Assembly: GCF_008124615.1 (NCBI RefSeq)
Contig: NZ_VNIB01000016.1
Span: 1-64,000, forward strand
Reading direction: 5' to 3'
Source of the DNA: Geothermobacter ehrlichii
Lineage (GTDB): Bacteria > Desulfobacterota > Desulfuromonadia > Desulfuromonadales > Geothermobacteraceae
DNA length: 64,000 nucleotides
Under the pieces are notes generated by a model. The model ran no database searches. It worked only from the letters and a program-made list of their open reading frames with translations, and was not told where the DNA came from. Below are positions 33,614-41,612 of this stretch, piece after piece (within the stretch, counting starts at the first letter, position 1; each line of letters begins with the position of its first letter). The position numbers and the translations under genes are program-made.

Positions 33614-36004
33614 CTAGTTCCGCAACGGCTTGCCCTTCTTCAGCATGTGCTGAATCCGCTCGGCGGTCTTCTTCTGGCCGCAGAGCCTGAGGAACGCCTC
33701 GCGCTCGAGCTTGAGCAGGTATTCTTCGCTGATCGGGGTGCCGGCGGGAACGTCGCCGCCGCAGATCACCTCGGCAATCACTCCGCCGAGATGTTCCTCG
33801 TATTCGGTGATGAAACCGCCCTGACGCATGTTCCACAGCTGGCTCTTGATGCTCGCCGCCAGAGAACGGCCCGGCGCCGGCAGCTTTTCGACCGGCCTCT
33901 GCGGACGGTAATTGACGGCGAGAGCCAGGGCTTTCTGCTTGGCGTCGGCGATCAGCCGGCTCTTGTCCATGGTCACCGAGTCGCCGCGGCGCAGGTAGTT
34001 CATGCCGAACAGCTCCATGGCGCCCATGGAAACCTTGGCCATGCCGATCTGCTGGAAGTGCTTGAACAGGAAGGGCGACACGTCGGCACCGTTGTTTCGG
34101 GCCAGTTCAACGGCGCGCAGGCACATCTCCTTGGTGCCGCCGCCGGCCGGCAGCAGACCGACGCCGATCTCCACCAGCCCCATGTAGGTTTCGGCATGGG
34201 CGACCACCGCGTCGGCATGCAGGGTGTACTCGGCGCCGCCGCCGAGGGTCATGCCGAAGGGAGCGACCACCGTCGGCACCTTGGCGTACTTGAGAGCCAT
34301 GGTCGCCTTCTGGAACTGGCGCACCATCAGGTCGATATCCTCGAACGCCCCCTCGGCGATCGCCACCGCCAGCAGCATCAGGTTGGCGCCGACCGAGAAG
34401 TTGGGGCCTTCGTTGCCGACCACCAGGGCGACGCCCTCGCGCTCGGCGCGCCTGACCGCCTTCTGGGTCAGGGAGAGGATGTCGCCGCTGATGCTGTTCA
34501 TCTTGGAATGGAATTCGAGACAGAAGACCCCGTCGCCGAGATCAAGCAGGGAAGCACCGGCGTTCTTTTCCACCAGGCCGCCGCTGCGCCGGAGGACCTC
34601 GATGTCGACCTGGCCCGCCGGCACGTCGAGCACCTTGTAGGAACGGCTGGCGAAATCGAAATATTCGCGCTGTCCCCGCTCGTTGAAGCGATAGAAGGCC
34701 TCGATTCCTTCCAGGGCCTCGGGGACGGCGACGCCATCCTTCTTCGCCCGCTCGACAAAGGCCGGCACGCCGATGGCGTCGAGCATCTCGAAGGGGCCGA
34801 GCTCCCAGTTGAAGCCCCACTTCATGGCGTTGTCGACATTGACCACGTCATCGGCAATCTCGGGAATGCGGTTGACGGTGTAGATCAGGGTATCGCGCAG
34901 GGTCCGCCAGGCGTATTCGGCTCCCTTGTCGCTGCCGTTCACCACTTCGCGCACCCGCCGTGCCGGATCGTCCACCTGCTTGACCGCCTCGATGGAGGGA
35001 AACTTCGGCTTTTCCGCCGGCCTGTACTCGCCGGTGCGCCAGTCATAGGCCAGAATGACCCGCTTGCCGTTTTCATCTTTGGTCTTCTTGTAGAAACCGC
35101 CCTTGGTCTTGTTGCCGAGCAGCTTCTTTTCGATCATCTGCTGCATGAACTCGGGAACCTTGAAGACCTCGCGCTCCTCGTCGTTCGGCAGCAACTCGAA
35201 GGAATTGTTGCCGACATGCACCAGGGTGTCATTTCCGACCAGATCGGCGGTACGGAAGGCCGCCGACTTGGGACGGGCGGTGGCCGGGCCGGCGACAGCA
35301 TCGACTTCCTCGATGCTCATGTCCATCTCCATCATGTGCCGGATACCCTTGTAGATGGCATAGACGCCGATCCGGTTGGCGATGAAGTTGGGCGTGTCCT
35401 TGGCGCTGACGATCCCCTTGCCGAGCCGACGGGAGAGGAACTCGGCCATCTCGGCGACGATTTGCGGGTCGGCCTCGTTGCAGCCGACCACCTCAAGCAG
35501 CCGCATGTAGCGCGGCGGATTGAAGAAATGGGTGACCATGAACCGCCGGCGCAGCTCGGGCGGCAGGGCCTCGGCCATGGCATTGATCGACAGACCGGAG
35601 GTGTTGCTGGAAAGGATGGCGTCCTCCTTGATGTAAGGGGTGATCCTTTCCAGCAGCTGCAGCTTGATCGGCAAATGTTCGATGATCACCTCGACCACCC
35701 AGTCGCAATCCCGCAACCGGTCCAGGTGATCCTCGAAATTGCCCGGCCGGATCAGCGTGGCGTACTCCTTGAGATAGAGGGGGGCCGGCTTCATCTTCTT
35801 CAGCCCTTCCAGGGCCGCGACGGCGATGCGATTGCGCACCTTCGCGTCCTCGAGCGTCAGTCCCGCGGCCTTTTCCTTTTCGTCCAGTTCGCGCGGTACA
35901 ATGTCGAGGAGTTCGACTTCCAGGCCGGCATTGGCCAGGTGGGCGGCAATGGTCGCCCCCATCACTCCGGCACCGAGTACGGCAACCCGATTGATCTGCC
36001 TCAT
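33614..36004 (-). CDS. fadN: 3-hydroxyacyl-CoA dehydrogenase / enoyl-CoA hydratase, FadN type
   Basis: 796 residues. The NAD-binding dehydrogenase is N-terminal (VAVLGAGVMGATIAAHLANA, then TPNFIANRIG) and the crotonase domain is near the C-terminus (GPNFSVGANLMLLAVAIAEG, TLGGGAEYTLHADAVVAHAE). This order is that of Bacillus FadN, opposite to E. coli FadB/FadJ. It catalyses hydration and the second oxidation of beta-oxidation. AAGGAG lies 7 nt before the ATG, which overlaps the acyl-CoA synthetase stop by 4 nt. Confidence 0.93.
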   Translation of the reverse strand: MRQINRVAVLGAGVMGATIAAHLANAGLEVELLDIVPRELDEKEKAAGLTLEDAKVRNRIAVAALEGLKKMKPAPLYLKEYATLIRPGNFEDHLDRLRDCDWVVEVIIEHLPIKLQLLERITPYIKEDAILSSNTSGLSINAMAEALPPELRRRFMVTHFFNPPRYMRLLEVVGCNEADPQIVAEMAEFLSRRLGKGIVSAKDTPNFIANRIGVYAIYKGIRHMMEMDMSIEEVDAVAGPATARPKSAAFRTADLVGNDTLVHVGNNSFELLPNDEEREVFKVPEFMQQMIEKKLLGNKTKGGFYKKTKDENGKRVILAYDWRTGEYRPAEKPKFPSIEAVKQVDDPARRVREVVNGSDKGAEYAWRTLRDTLIYTVNRIPEIADDVVNVDNAMKWGFNWELGPFEMLDAIGVPAFVERAKKDGVAVPEALEGIEAFYRFNERGQREYFDFASRSYKVLDVPAGQVDIEVLRRSGGLVEKNAGASLLDLGDGVFCLEFHSKMNSISGDILSLTQKAVRRAEREGVALVVGNEGPNFSVGANLMLLAVAIAEGAFEDIDLMVRQFQKATMALKYAKVPTVVAPFGMTLGGGAEYTLHADAVVAHAETYMGLVEIGVGLLPAGGGTKEMCLRAVELARNNGADVSPFLFKHFQQIGMAKVSMGAMELFGMNYLRRGDSVTMDKSRLIADAKQKALALAVNYRPQRPVEKLPAPGRSLAASIKSQLWNMRQGGFITEYEEHLGGVIAEVICGGDVPAGTPISEEYLLKLEREAFLRLCGQKKTAERIQHMLKKGKPLRN

Positions 36005-37863
36005 TGTCTGTCTCCTTGCTGGTTCTTGGAATTGGCGGACTGCCCGTTCTGATCGTAAAGGGCCTCGATCCGCTCCCGGTATTTTTCGTATATCACCTTC
36101 CGCTTCAATTTCAGGGTGGGGGTGAGCTCGCCCCCCTCCACCGAAAAGTCACGCGGCAGCAGCACGAACTTCTTGATCGTCTCGTAGGACGGCAGCTTGG
36201 CATTGAGCTGGGCGATGCGCTCGGCGAACACCGCCCGCACCTTTTCGTTGGCGACCAGCTCCTCGACATCGAAATAGTCGAGATTCTTCTGATGGCCGAG
36301 CTCGATCAGGCGCTCCATGTTCGGCGTAATCAGCGCCACCAGGTAGGGCTTGCGGTCACCGTAGACAAAGGCCTGGGAAATGTACTTGTCGAGCTTCAGT
36401 TCGTTTTCGAGCGGCTGCGGAGCGATGTTCTTGCCGCCGGCGGTGACGATCAGTTCCTTCTTGCGGTCGACGATGTAGACATAGCCCTCTTCGTCGATGC
36501 GGGCGATATCGCCGGTATGGAGCCAGCCATCCTTCATCGCTTCGGCGGTCGCCTGCTCGTTCCTGTAGTAGCCCTTCATCAGCTGCGGCCCCCGTACCAG
36601 CAACTCCCCGTCCTCGGCCAGCTTGACCTCGGTCAGATCGAGCGGCCGGCCGACCGAACCGAAGCGGATCTGGTCGAGACTGTTCAGGGTGATGGCGGGA
36701 CTGGTTTCGGTCAGCCCGTAGCCCTCGAAGGTCGGAATGCCGATGATCCACATGAACTCGTTGATCGTCTTGTCGAGAGGAGCGCCACCGGAGATGAAAA
36801 ACCTCATGTTGCCACCGAATTTCTGGCGGATCTTGGAGAAGATCAGACGGTCGTAGAAGCGGTACCGCGCCCGCAGCAGGCCGGCCGGCCGGCGCTCCAC
36901 GTAGCGCCGGTAGACATATTCGCGCCCCACCTCGATCGCCCGGTGAAACAGCTGTCTCTTCGGCGGCGACATCAGATGAACATTTTCGTAAATGCGCGAA
37001 TAGATCTTCTCGAACAGCCGCGGCACACTGACCATCGCGGTCGGCTTGACCTCCACCATGTTCTCGACCACCTTGTCGATGCTTTCGGCAAAGACGATGC
37101 GGCTGCCGCTCATCAGGGCGGCGTAATAGCCCGCCGTCCGTTCCAGCACATGGCTCAGGGGCAGAAAGCTGAGAAAGGTCTCCTGCTTGTCCCGCCCCTG
37201 CAACCGGTCAAGGCCGAGCCAGGCATCGACCAGAAAGTTGCCATGGGTGAGCATCACCCCCTTGGGCGCCCCCGTCGTCCCCGAGGTGTAGATCAGCGTC
37301 AGCAGATCATCCCGCCCGATCCGGTCGATTTCCGCCTCCAGCTCGGCCTGTTCTTCGGCGCTGATCGGATGGGAAATTTCCGAGAGCTGATACAGATGAA
37401 AGACCGGCAGACTCCGGTCGCCGATGAACCGCTCGAAGGCAATGACCATCTCCAGCTGCGGCAACCGCTCCCTGACCGCCATCAGCTTTTCGTACTGCAG
37501 GCGGGTCGAGACAAAGACGATGCGCGCCCCGGAATGCTCGAGCACATAGGCGACCTGCTCCGGCGTGTTGGTCGCGTAGATCGGCACCGAAATCGCCCGC
37601 GCCGTCAGAATGCCGAGATCGGCGATGATCCAGCCCACCCTGTTTTCCGAGAGGATCGCCACCTTGTCTCCCGGCCCGACGCCCAGCTTGCGCAGGCCGC
37701 GGGCGGCCATGAGAACCCGCTGGTAGAACTGGCCGTAGGTGAGCGACTGCCAGCGCCCATCCTTCTTGTAGGTGGTGGCAAGGCGGTCCCTGAATTCCCC
37801 GGCGCCCCAACGCAGCATTCCGGGCACCGAGACATACGGCATGGCGGCAACTTCTTTTTTCAT
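36001..37863 (-). CDS. fadD: Long-chain acyl-CoA synthetase
   Basis: 620 residues of the AMP-forming acyl-CoA synthetase (FAA1-like) family: P-loop LIYTSGTTGAPKGVMLTHGN, VEGYGLTE-type motif in FEGYGLTETSP, and GWLHTGDIARID for the hinge region. It activates fatty acids for the downstream fadNAE. Two ATGs are in frame (37875, 37863); GGAG is 6 nt before 37863 and the promoter-proximal start site near 37878 would leave almost no leader for 37875, so 37863 is chosen. First gene of the operon. Confidence 0.93.
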   Translation of the reverse strand: MKKEVAAMPYVSVPGMLRWGAGEFRDRLATTYKKDGRWQSLTYGQFYQRVLMAARGLRKLGVGPGDKVAILSENRVGWIIADLGILTARAISVPIYATNTPEQVAYVLEHSGARIVFVSTRLQYEKLMAVRERLPQLEMVIAFERFIGDRSLPVFHLYQLSEISHPISAEEQAELEAEIDRIGRDDLLTLIYTSGTTGAPKGVMLTHGNFLVDAWLGLDRLQGRDKQETFLSFLPLSHVLERTAGYYAALMSGSRIVFAESIDKVVENMVEVKPTAMVSVPRLFEKIYSRIYENVHLMSPPKRQLFHRAIEVGREYVYRRYVERRPAGLLRARYRFYDRLIFSKIRQKFGGNMRFFISGGAPLDKTINEFMWIIGIPTFEGYGLTETSPAITLNSLDQIRFGSVGRPLDLTEVKLAEDGELLVRGPQLMKGYYRNEQATAEAMKDGWLHTGDIARIDEEGYVYIVDRKKELIVTAGGKNIAPQPLENELKLDKYISQAFVYGDRKPYLVALITPNMERLIELGHQKNLDYFDVEELVANEKVRAVFAERIAQLNAKLPSYETIKKFVLLPRDFSVEGGELTPTLKLKRKVIYEKYRERIEALYDQNGQSANSKNQQGDRQ

Positions 37864-37884
37864 CGCAAGCTCCATGACCCTCTT

Positions 37885-37913
37885 CTTTTACCTTCCCTTT
37901 ACGTTCACGTCAA
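37885..37913 (-). promoter_or_regulatory. Proximal promoter with LiuR-like operator for the fad operon
   Basis: Minus strand TTGACG (37913-37908), 17-nt spacer, TAAAAG (37890-37885). The operator TTTACGTTCACGTCAA (plus strand, 37898-37913) covers the -35 box. The neighbouring GCAGAAA...CATCTTTT is nearly the same as next to the operator at 743-758, so the two control regions look homologous. Confidence 0.6.
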
Positions 37914-38031
37914 GCAGAAAAATAAAACATCTTTTGCCGGCCGCCGGCGACCACCGTTTGCGTTGGACCATTCTGTGGCCATTTCCCATTGGATCCCCGC
38001 TTCGACGACCGGAACTTCCCGTTCAAAAGGG

Positions 38032-38060
38032 CTTATATCGGACCTTAACGTTCAGGTCAA
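38032..38060 (-). promoter_or_regulatory. Distal promoter with LiuR-like operator for the fad operon
   Basis: Minus strand TTGACC (38060-38055), 17-nt spacer, TATAAG (38037-38032), a strong sigma-70-type promoter. The operator copy TTAACGTTCAGGTCAA is at 38045-38060. The leader to fadD would be about 160 nt. The rest of the 37914-38163 gap shows nothing else. Confidence 0.65.
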
Positions 38061-38163
38061 CTTAAAACAGAACATTTTTTTATAAATCTTTCGAACACCG
38101 TATACATCCGGGTCGCCACCGAGCATCTCCTACAGTCTACCAGCTTTGACCGTCCCTGCTCGC

Positions 38164-38192
38164 TTGACACCCCCGCCCCCCTGTGTTAAGCA
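38164..38192 (+). promoter_or_regulatory. hemL promoter
   Basis: TTGACA (38164-38169), 17-nt spacer ending TGTGT, TAAGCA (38187-38192). Same layout as the promoters before atpZ and cbcS. The start codon lies about 46 nt downstream of the predicted transcription start. Confidence 0.6.
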
Positions 38193-38244
38193 GTCCTCGA
38201 ACCCGTCTTTCTCCCTGAAATCAGGCACTTTGAAAGGAACGGCC

Positions 38245-39528
38245 ATGAACCAGAAAACATCGTCCAGCCTCTTCTCCCGGGCCCGCCAGGTCATACCCGG
38301 TGGCGTCAACAGCCCGGTCAGGGCCTTCAAGTCGGTCGGCCGCGACCCCCTGTTCATCACACGAGCCGAAGGCTCGCGCATCTACGATGCCGACGGCAAT
38401 TGCTATATAGATTATGTCGGCTCCTGGGGACCGATGATCCTCGGCCACTGCCACCCCAAGGTGGTGGAGGCGATCCAGCAGGCCGCCGCCAACGGCGCCT
38501 CCTTCGGCGCCCCGACGGAAAAAGAGATCATCCTGGCGGAAATGGTGCGCGAAGCCTATCCGAACATGGAGAAGGTCCGCATGGTCTCGTCCGGGACCGA
38601 GGCGACCATGAGCGCCATCCGTCTCGCCCGCGGCTATACCGGTCGCGACAAGATTCTCAAGTTCGACGGCTGCTACCACGGACATGCCGATTCCCTGCTG
38701 GTCAAGGCCGGATCCGGCGCGGCAACCTTCGGCGTGCCGACCTCGCCGGGTGTTCCCGCCGATTTCGCCAGACACACCCTGACGGCGACCTACAACGACC
38801 TCGACGAGGTCCGGAACCTGGTCAACACCAACAAGGCAGAGATCGCCTGCATCATTCTCGAACCGATCGCCGGCAACATGGGCTGCGTCGCGCCGAAGCC
38901 GGGCTTCCTCGAAGGCTTGCGCCAACTCTGCGACGACGAGGGCATCGTCCTGATCATTGACGAGGTGATGACCGGCTTCCGCGTCGCCTACGGTGGCGCC
39001 CAGGAGCGGTACGGCGTCCGCGGCGACCTCTGCTGCCTCGGCAAGATCATCGGCGGCGGCCTGCCCGTCGGCGCCTTCGGCGGCAAAAAGGAGATCATGG
39101 ATCATCTGTCGCCGGAAGGCGGCGTCTACCAGGCCGGCACCCTGTCGGGCAACCCACTCGCCATGAGCGCCGGCATCACCACCCTGCAGCTGCTCAAGGA
39201 AGAGGGCTTCTACGACCGGATCGAGGAAAAGAGCACCTACCTCGAGCAGGGACTGAAGGCCGCCGCCGAAAAAGCGTCCTTCCCCACCTGCCTGCAGCGG
39301 GTCGGCGGCATGTTCTGCACCTACTTCCAGGAAGGCCCCGTCTGGTCCTTCACCGATGCCGCCAAAAGCGATACGGAACTTTTCGCCCGCTTCTTCCGGG
39401 CCATGCTCGACGAAGGCATCAACCTCGCCCCCTCGCAGTTCGAAGCCGGCTTCATGAGCATCGCCCACAGCAAGGACGACCTGGACGCCACCATCGCCGC
39501 CGCGGAAAAGGTATTCGCCCGGCTCTGA
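38245..39528 (+). CDS. hemL: Glutamate-1-semialdehyde 2,1-aminomutase
   Basis: 427 residues, the canonical HemL length. The PLP enzyme converts glutamate-1-semialdehyde to 5-aminolevulinate in the C5 heme pathway, needed here for abundant cytochromes. Visible signatures are [18 protein letters not shown]-like start ([19 protein letters not shown]), [25 protein letters not shown] and the PLP Lys in [21 protein letters not shown] lies 6 nt before ATG 38245. A GC-rich hairpin follows the stop. Confidence 0.97.
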   Translation: MNQKTSSSLFSRARQVIPGGVNSPVRAFKSVGRDPLFITRAEGSRIYDADGNCYIDYVGSWGPMILGHCHPKVVEAIQQAAANGASFGAPTEKEIILAEMVREAYPNMEKVRMVSSGTEATMSAIRLARGYTGRDKILKFDGCYHGHADSLLVKAGSGAATFGVPTSPGVPADFARHTLTATYNDLDEVRNLVNTNKAEIACIILEPIAGNMGCVAPKPGFLEGLRQLCDDEGIVLIIDEVMTGFRVAYGGAQERYGVRGDLCCLGKIIGGGLPVGAFGGKKEIMDHLSPEGGVYQAGTLSGNPLAMSAGITTLQLLKEEGFYDRIEEKSTYLEQGLKAAAEKASFPTCLQRVGGMFCTYFQEGPVWSFTDAAKSDTELFARFFRAMLDEGINLAPSQFEAGFMSIAHSKDDLDATIAAAEKVFARL

Positions 39529-39542
39529 TTCCAGCCGCACAA

Positions 39543-39570
39543 CGCCGCCCGTTCGCGCGAACGGGCGGCG
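39543..39570. terminator. Hairpin after hemL (no T tract)
   Basis: CGCCGCCCGTTCG-CG-CGAACGGGCGGCG forms a long GC-rich stem 15 nt after the hemL stop. It lacks a following T run, so it may be a weak or Rho-assisted terminator, or an RNA-stabilising stem. Confidence 0.5.
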
Positions 39571-39583
39571 CCGATGAAAAGAA

Positions 39584-39612
39584 TTGACACCCCCTGGGCC
39601 CTGTGCTAATAA
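39584..39612 (+). promoter_or_regulatory. Promoter of the atpZIBE operon
   Basis: TTGACA (39584-39589), 17-nt spacer ending TGTGC, TAATAA (39607-39612): near-consensus sigma-70 promoter. Transcription would start near 39619. Confidence 0.7.
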
Positions 39613-39630
39613 AGACAGGCTTTAACCCGA

Positions 39631-39647
39631 TTGTATGCTGTATACAA
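39631..39647. promoter_or_regulatory. Palindromic operator candidate, atpZ leader
   Basis: TTGTATGCTGTATACAA is a 17-bp dyad with one mismatch, lying between the predicted transcription start and ATG 39654. A close relative, GTGTATACTGTATACTT, precedes the octaheme cytochrome gene at 41536-41552. It takes the place where a ribosome site would be expected. Confidence 0.45.
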
Positions 39648-39653
39648 TTCGCC

Positions 39654-39914
39654 ATGGGTGAGGACCGACGCCAACTTATCAGATCTCTGGGTTTTTTGTC
39701 CGGCGTCGGCATCTCGCTCGTGGCGGCCTGCATGATCGGGCTGGCGATCGGCTACTACCTCGACCGGTGGCTGCAGACATCGCCGTGGATGACGCTCGTC
39801 TGGCTGGGAATCGGCATCGTTGCCGGTTTTCGCAACGTTTTCATCCTCACCCAGCGGGAGTTGCGTCGCCAGAAGAAAAGCGAAAACGATGACCAACGGC
39901 ACCAGGACCCCTGA
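39654..39914 (+). CDS. atpZ: AtpZ-like F0F1 ATP synthase accessory membrane protein
   Basis: 86 residues with two transmembrane helices (FLSGVGISLVAACMIGLAIG and WMTLVWLGIGIVAGFRNVFI), matching the ATPase gene 1 / AtpZ family encoded before atpI in many bacteria. The role is probably in c-ring assembly or Mg2+ handling with AtpI. ATG 39654 was chosen by family length; there is no ribosome site, only an operator-like palindrome before it. It overlaps atpI by 26 nt. Confidence 0.8.
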   Translation: MGEDRRQLIRSLGFLSGVGISLVAACMIGLAIGYYLDRWLQTSPWMTLVWLGIGIVAGFRNVFILTQRELRRQKKSENDDQRHQDP

Positions 39915-40266
39915 TGAGGAGCTGTTGCGCCGGATGGCCAGACGCAACTGGCTCATTCTCGGCGCGCTGGTGCTGCTCAGCCTGCCATGGCAATCGCTCC
40001 GCATCAGCCTCGGGGTGGCCGCCGGCGGGCTGGTTGCCATCTGCGGTCATCACTGGCGCCACCGGGCGCTGCGACGCATGCTCGACTTTCCGGGGCAGGC
40101 GTCGATAGGCGGATTCCAGTTCGGCTACATGGTTCGCCTGGCCAGTCTCGGCGCCGCCATCTACCTGCTGCTGACGCGGCTGCATCTGCATCCGCTGGCG
40201 CTGGCTGCGGGGCTGATGACGGTTCTGATCAACGTCGTGACAACAACCTTGCAACGCCTTAAATAG
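39889..40266 (+). CDS. atpI: ATP synthase subunit I (AtpI)
   Basis: 125 residues, about four hydrophobic helices, of the ATP synthase I chain family that assists assembly of the c ring. The start overlaps atpZ, suggesting coupling. Position directly before atpB supports the call; sequence conservation in this family is low, so the name depends on context. Confidence 0.78.
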   Translation: MTNGTRTPDEELLRRMARRNWLILGALVLLSLPWQSLRISLGVAAGGLVAICGHHWRHRALRRMLDFPGQASIGGFQFGYMVRLASLGAAIYLLLTRLHLHPLALAAGLMTVLINVVTTTLQRLK

Positions 40267-40286
40267 ACGGAGGAGCCTTCGGTACC

Positions 40287-40961
40287 ATGACTCATCCCTT
40301 TTTGATTTTTGGATGGCTCAAAGAGCAGCTTCACCTTCATGTCGGTGAGCACGTTCTCTACACTTGGCTGGTCATGCTGATTCTGCTGGTCCTGGCCCTG
40401 GCGGCCGGACGAAGCATCAAGCGGGTTCCCGGCAGCCTGCAGAACCTGATGGAAGTCGTGGTCGAGGGCATTTCCAACCTCGCCGAAGAGACCATGGGCC
40501 CCAAGGGCAAGCCGTACTTCCCCCTGGTCGCCACCCTGGCCCTGTTCATCCTGGTCAGCAACCTGATCGCACTGATTCCCGGTTTTGCGCCTCCGACCGC
40601 CAACCTCAACACCAACGCCGCCCTGGCGCTGACCGTCTTCGCCATGACTCACATCGTCGGCCTCAAGGAGCACGGCATCAAATACTTGAAGCACTTCATG
40701 GGCCCCATCTGGTGGCTCGCCCCCCTGATCTTCATCATTGAGATCGTTGGTCACCTGGCCCGGCCCCTCAGCCTGTCGCTGCGTCTTTTCGGCAACATGT
40801 ACGGCCATGAAATCGTGCTGATGATCTTCCTCGGCCTGGTGCCGTTCCTGCTGCCGGTGCCGATGATGCTGATGGGGGTTCTGGTCGCCTTCATCCAGAC
40901 CTTCGTCTTCACCCTGCTGGCGATGATCTACATTGCCGGCGCGATCGAGGAAGCACACTAG
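40287..40961 (+). CDS. atpB: ATP synthase F0 subunit a
   Basis: 224 residues, five to six transmembrane helices. The essential Arg lies in [20 protein letters not shown], and [20 protein letters not shown] is typical of subunit a. It forms the ion half-channels next to the c ring. GGAG precedes the ATG. F1 genes are not adjacent, as in Geobacter relatives where the F0 a/c genes form a separate operon. Confidence 0.96.
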   Translation: MTHPFLIFGWLKEQLHLHVGEHVLYTWLVMLILLVLALAAGRSIKRVPGSLQNLMEVVVEGISNLAEETMGPKGKPYFPLVATLALFILVSNLIALIPGFAPPTANLNTNAALALTVFAMTHIVGLKEHGIKYLKHFMGPIWWLAPLIFIIEIVGHLARPLSLSLRLFGNMYGHEIVLMIFLGLVPFLLPVPMMLMGVLVAFIQTFVFTLLAMIYIAGAIEEAH

Positions 40962-41034
40962 ACAAAACGGGAAACCGTTCGGCCCTAACGGATCTAGGGA
41001 CAATAAAAACCATTTACGAGAAGGAGTAGGAACA

Positions 41035-41307
41035 ATGGAATTTTTCGCATGGTGCATGTTGGCTGCCGGCATCGGCATGGGTCTCGGTTCTTTCGGCACC
41101 GGTATCGGTCAGGGTCTGGCCATCAAGAGCGCCGTTGAAGGCGTTGCCCGCAACCCCGGCGCTTCCGGTAAAATCCTGACCACCATGATGATCGGTCTGG
41201 CCATGATCGAGTCCCTGGCCATCTACGTCTTCGTCGTTGCCATGATCATCCTCTTCGCCAATCCCTTCACCGAGCAGGTTCTGCAGCTGGCTGGCGCCGC
41301 TCACTGA
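41035..41307 (+). CDS. atpE: ATP synthase F0 subunit c
   Basis: 90 residues, two transmembrane helices joined by the RNPGA loop ([10 protein letters not shown]). The ion-binding carboxylate is the Glu in [14 protein letters not shown]. Helix 1 has Gln in GTGIGQGLA, and Ser at +1 and Tyr at +5 after the Glu: the residue set known from Na+-binding c rings, although the Val position is Met. AAGGAG lies 8 nt before ATG 41035. A strong terminator follows. Confidence 0.96.
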   Translation: MEFFAWCMLAAGIGMGLGSFGTGIGQGLAIKSAVEGVARNPGASGKILTTMMIGLAMIESLAIYVFVVAMIILFANPFTEQVLQLAGAAH

Positions 41308-41329
41308 TTCGAACCGGCCAAAACAGCAA

Positions 41330-41366
41330 CGGGGGGATGTGCATCAGGCACATCCCCCCGTTTTTT
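41330..41366 (+). terminator. Terminator after atpE
   Basis: CGGGGGGATGTGC-ATCAG-GCACATCCCCCCG followed by TTTTTT: textbook Rho-independent terminator. Confidence 0.95.
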
Positions 41367-41465
41367 CGTCGGGCCGGTGCACCACATCCCCGTCACCCGT
41401 CTCGATCTGCTGCGTCTGCGAACCAGTCCGACGACGCCGCATTCAGCCGGCACCTAGCGTTTTAC

Positions 41466-41552
41466 CGTTGCATTTCCGTTGCATTTTTTTATTGCATGAA
41501 AATTCCAAATCGTGTAGCTTCTGTTCGTTTTGAAAGTGTATACTGTATACTT
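41466..41552 (+). promoter_or_regulatory. Control region of the octaheme cytochrome gene
   Basis: Two perfect tandem copies of CCGTTGCATTT (41466-41487) and a third TTGCAT at 41492-41497 give helically phased direct repeats, likely activator sites. Further down, GTGTATACTGTATACTT (41536-41552) contains two TATACT hexamers that could serve as -10 boxes and shares a 14-nt core with the palindrome before atpZ. No -35 consensus was found, consistent with activator dependence. The rest of the 305-nt gap shows only the upstream terminator. Confidence 0.45.
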
Positions 41553-41612
41553 CATGAAAACGAGCGGGCATTTCGCACTGCATAACAAATCACGAGCAAA
41601 AGGATCAGATTC

